Source of the DNA: Trebonia sp963734665
GTDB lineage: Bacteria > Actinomycetota > Actinomycetes > Streptosporangiales > Streptosporangiaceae
Length of the DNA stretch: 64,000 nt
Reading direction: 5' to 3'
Assembly (NCBI GenBank): GCA_963734665.1
Contig: CAVTIR010000009.1
Coordinates: 71,920 to 135,919, forward strand
The position numbers were made by a program, and so were the translations under genes. The notes under the pieces are model-generated. The model was given only the letters and a program-made list of their open reading frames with translations. It was not told where the DNA came from and did no database searches. Positions 63,504-64,000 of the stretch are shown here, piece after piece. Positions within the stretch are counted from its first letter, which is position 1; every line of letters starts with the position of its first letter.

Positions 63504-64000
63504 GCTGAGCCTGCTGCAGGCCGCGGCCGGCGAGCCGGCGAACGTGGTGGAGGAAACCCTGGCGCCCGCCCTTGACGAAGGCCTCCTGGTGGCGGAGCCC
63601 GGGGCGCGTCCGGCAGTGCGGTTTCGCCACGACCGGATCCGCGAGGTGCTCCTGGCCGGGCTTGACCCGCGGCGGCGGCGCGCCCTGCAGCTGGCCATGG
63701 CGCGGCGGCTGGCGACGGTGCCGGAGCTGTTCGCGGTCGCGGCCGGGCAGTACCTGCCGGCAGTCGACGCGGTCACCGATGCCGCCGAGCGTCACCGGGT
63801 GGCGGGGCTGCTGCGGCGCGCCGCCGGCCAGGCCACATTGATCGGCGATTACTCCCTGGTGGACGCGCTGCTCACCGCCGCGCTGCCGCTGATCGACCCA
63901 GAGGAGACCGCCACGCTGATCGAGGTGCGGACCGCCCGGCACGCCGCCCGGTACGGCCTGGGGCGGCTGGAGGAGGCCGACGAGGAGTACCGCGCGATCG
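62954..64000 (+). repeat. 523-bp direct tandem duplication
   Basis: Bases 62954-63476 recur at 63477-63999 with at least one difference (CACTGAT against CACCGAT). The unit is not a multiple of three. The second copy ends exactly at the window border, so more copies could follow. Confidence 0.92.
63478..64000 (+). pseudogene. Second, out-of-frame copy of the kinase 2 helical-repeat segment
   Basis: From the ATG at 63478 a frame repeats MACLGGRAELSLLQAAAGEP and later RFRHDRIREVLLAGLDPRRR, ending EEADEEYRAI at the window edge. It codes the same residues as 62955-63476 but in another frame relative to the gene start. It either belongs to the real continuation of the gene (if one copy is an assembly error) or is a broken end. 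Confidence 0.6.

Noticed and set aside
61038..63776. A 912-residue open frame on the minus strand
   Set aside because: It is entirely antisense to the second kinase gene; its Arg/Pro/His-rich translation has no domain features and results from high GC at third positions.

Overview
The window is a 64 kb piece of a high-GC Gram-positive (Actinomycetota) chromosome. Gene order shows this best. Reading left to right on the plus strand there is glnD, ffh, rpsP, a KH-domain protein, rimM, trmD, rplS, two signal peptidases, rnhB, a DUF2469 protein, yraN, comM, dprA, xerC, rpsB, tsf, frr and cdsA. This is the conserved actinobacterial housekeeping block (the Rv2918c to Rv2881c neighbourhood of Mycobacterium tuberculosis). 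GTG and TTG starts, GC-rich third positions and Tat/lipoprotein signals agree. I cannot name the genus.

The block is interrupted by accessory insertions. (1) 1.6-6.4 kb: a four-PAS hybrid histidine kinase, a stand-alone receiver and a double-domain KaiC-like ATPase, followed by a decayed NarL-type regulator. (2) 8.6-16.2 kb: a small secreted protein, an ATP-dependent DNA ligase (LigB type) and a branched-chain amino-acid-type ABC importer (livK-G-F-H-M order on the minus strand). (3) 23.0-30.6 kb: a beta-phosphoglucomutase-like HAD enzyme with a GH65 phosphorylase/hydrolase, then a molybdate/tungstate-type ABC importer with its own XRE/solute-binding regulator. (4) 34.2-46.7 kb: a peptide and amino-acid catabolic island with an M20 amidohydrolase, a proline-racemase-family remnant, a GntR regulator, an ornithine-cyclodeaminase-family enzyme, an unknown protein, an M19 dipeptidase homologue with altered metal ligands, an S12 serine hydrolase and a Dpp-type importer with fused ATPases. 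The oligopeptide part is visibly less GC-rich than its surroundings and is largely intact.

The right end (52.8-64 kb) holds two paralogous giant regulators. Each has an N-terminal Ser/Thr kinase and an AAA ATPase; copy 1 also shows a helical-repeat region, GAF domain and histidine kinase. They share a duplicated upstream region, and nearby are three copies of a hairpin-bearing repeat, one pair of which brackets a formaldehyde-dehydrogenase-type gene. The last kilobase is a 523-bp direct tandem duplication that breaks the second kinase reading frame.

A strong anomaly runs from about 47.7 to 57.8 kb. xerC, the rpsB tail, tsf, frr, cdsA and the first giant kinase are all broken by single-base frameshifts, and pyrH, normally between tsf and frr, is absent. 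Either this is poor consensus over very GC-rich DNA or it is a degenerate copy of a locus that is intact elsewhere. This should be settled before any biology is read from it. The best candidate for a little-described system is the PAS-kinase/receiver/KaiC-like cassette; the duplicated kinase-ATPase-histidine-kinase proteins and the metal-ligand-poor M19 protein come next. No CRISPR array, rRNA or tRNA was recognised.
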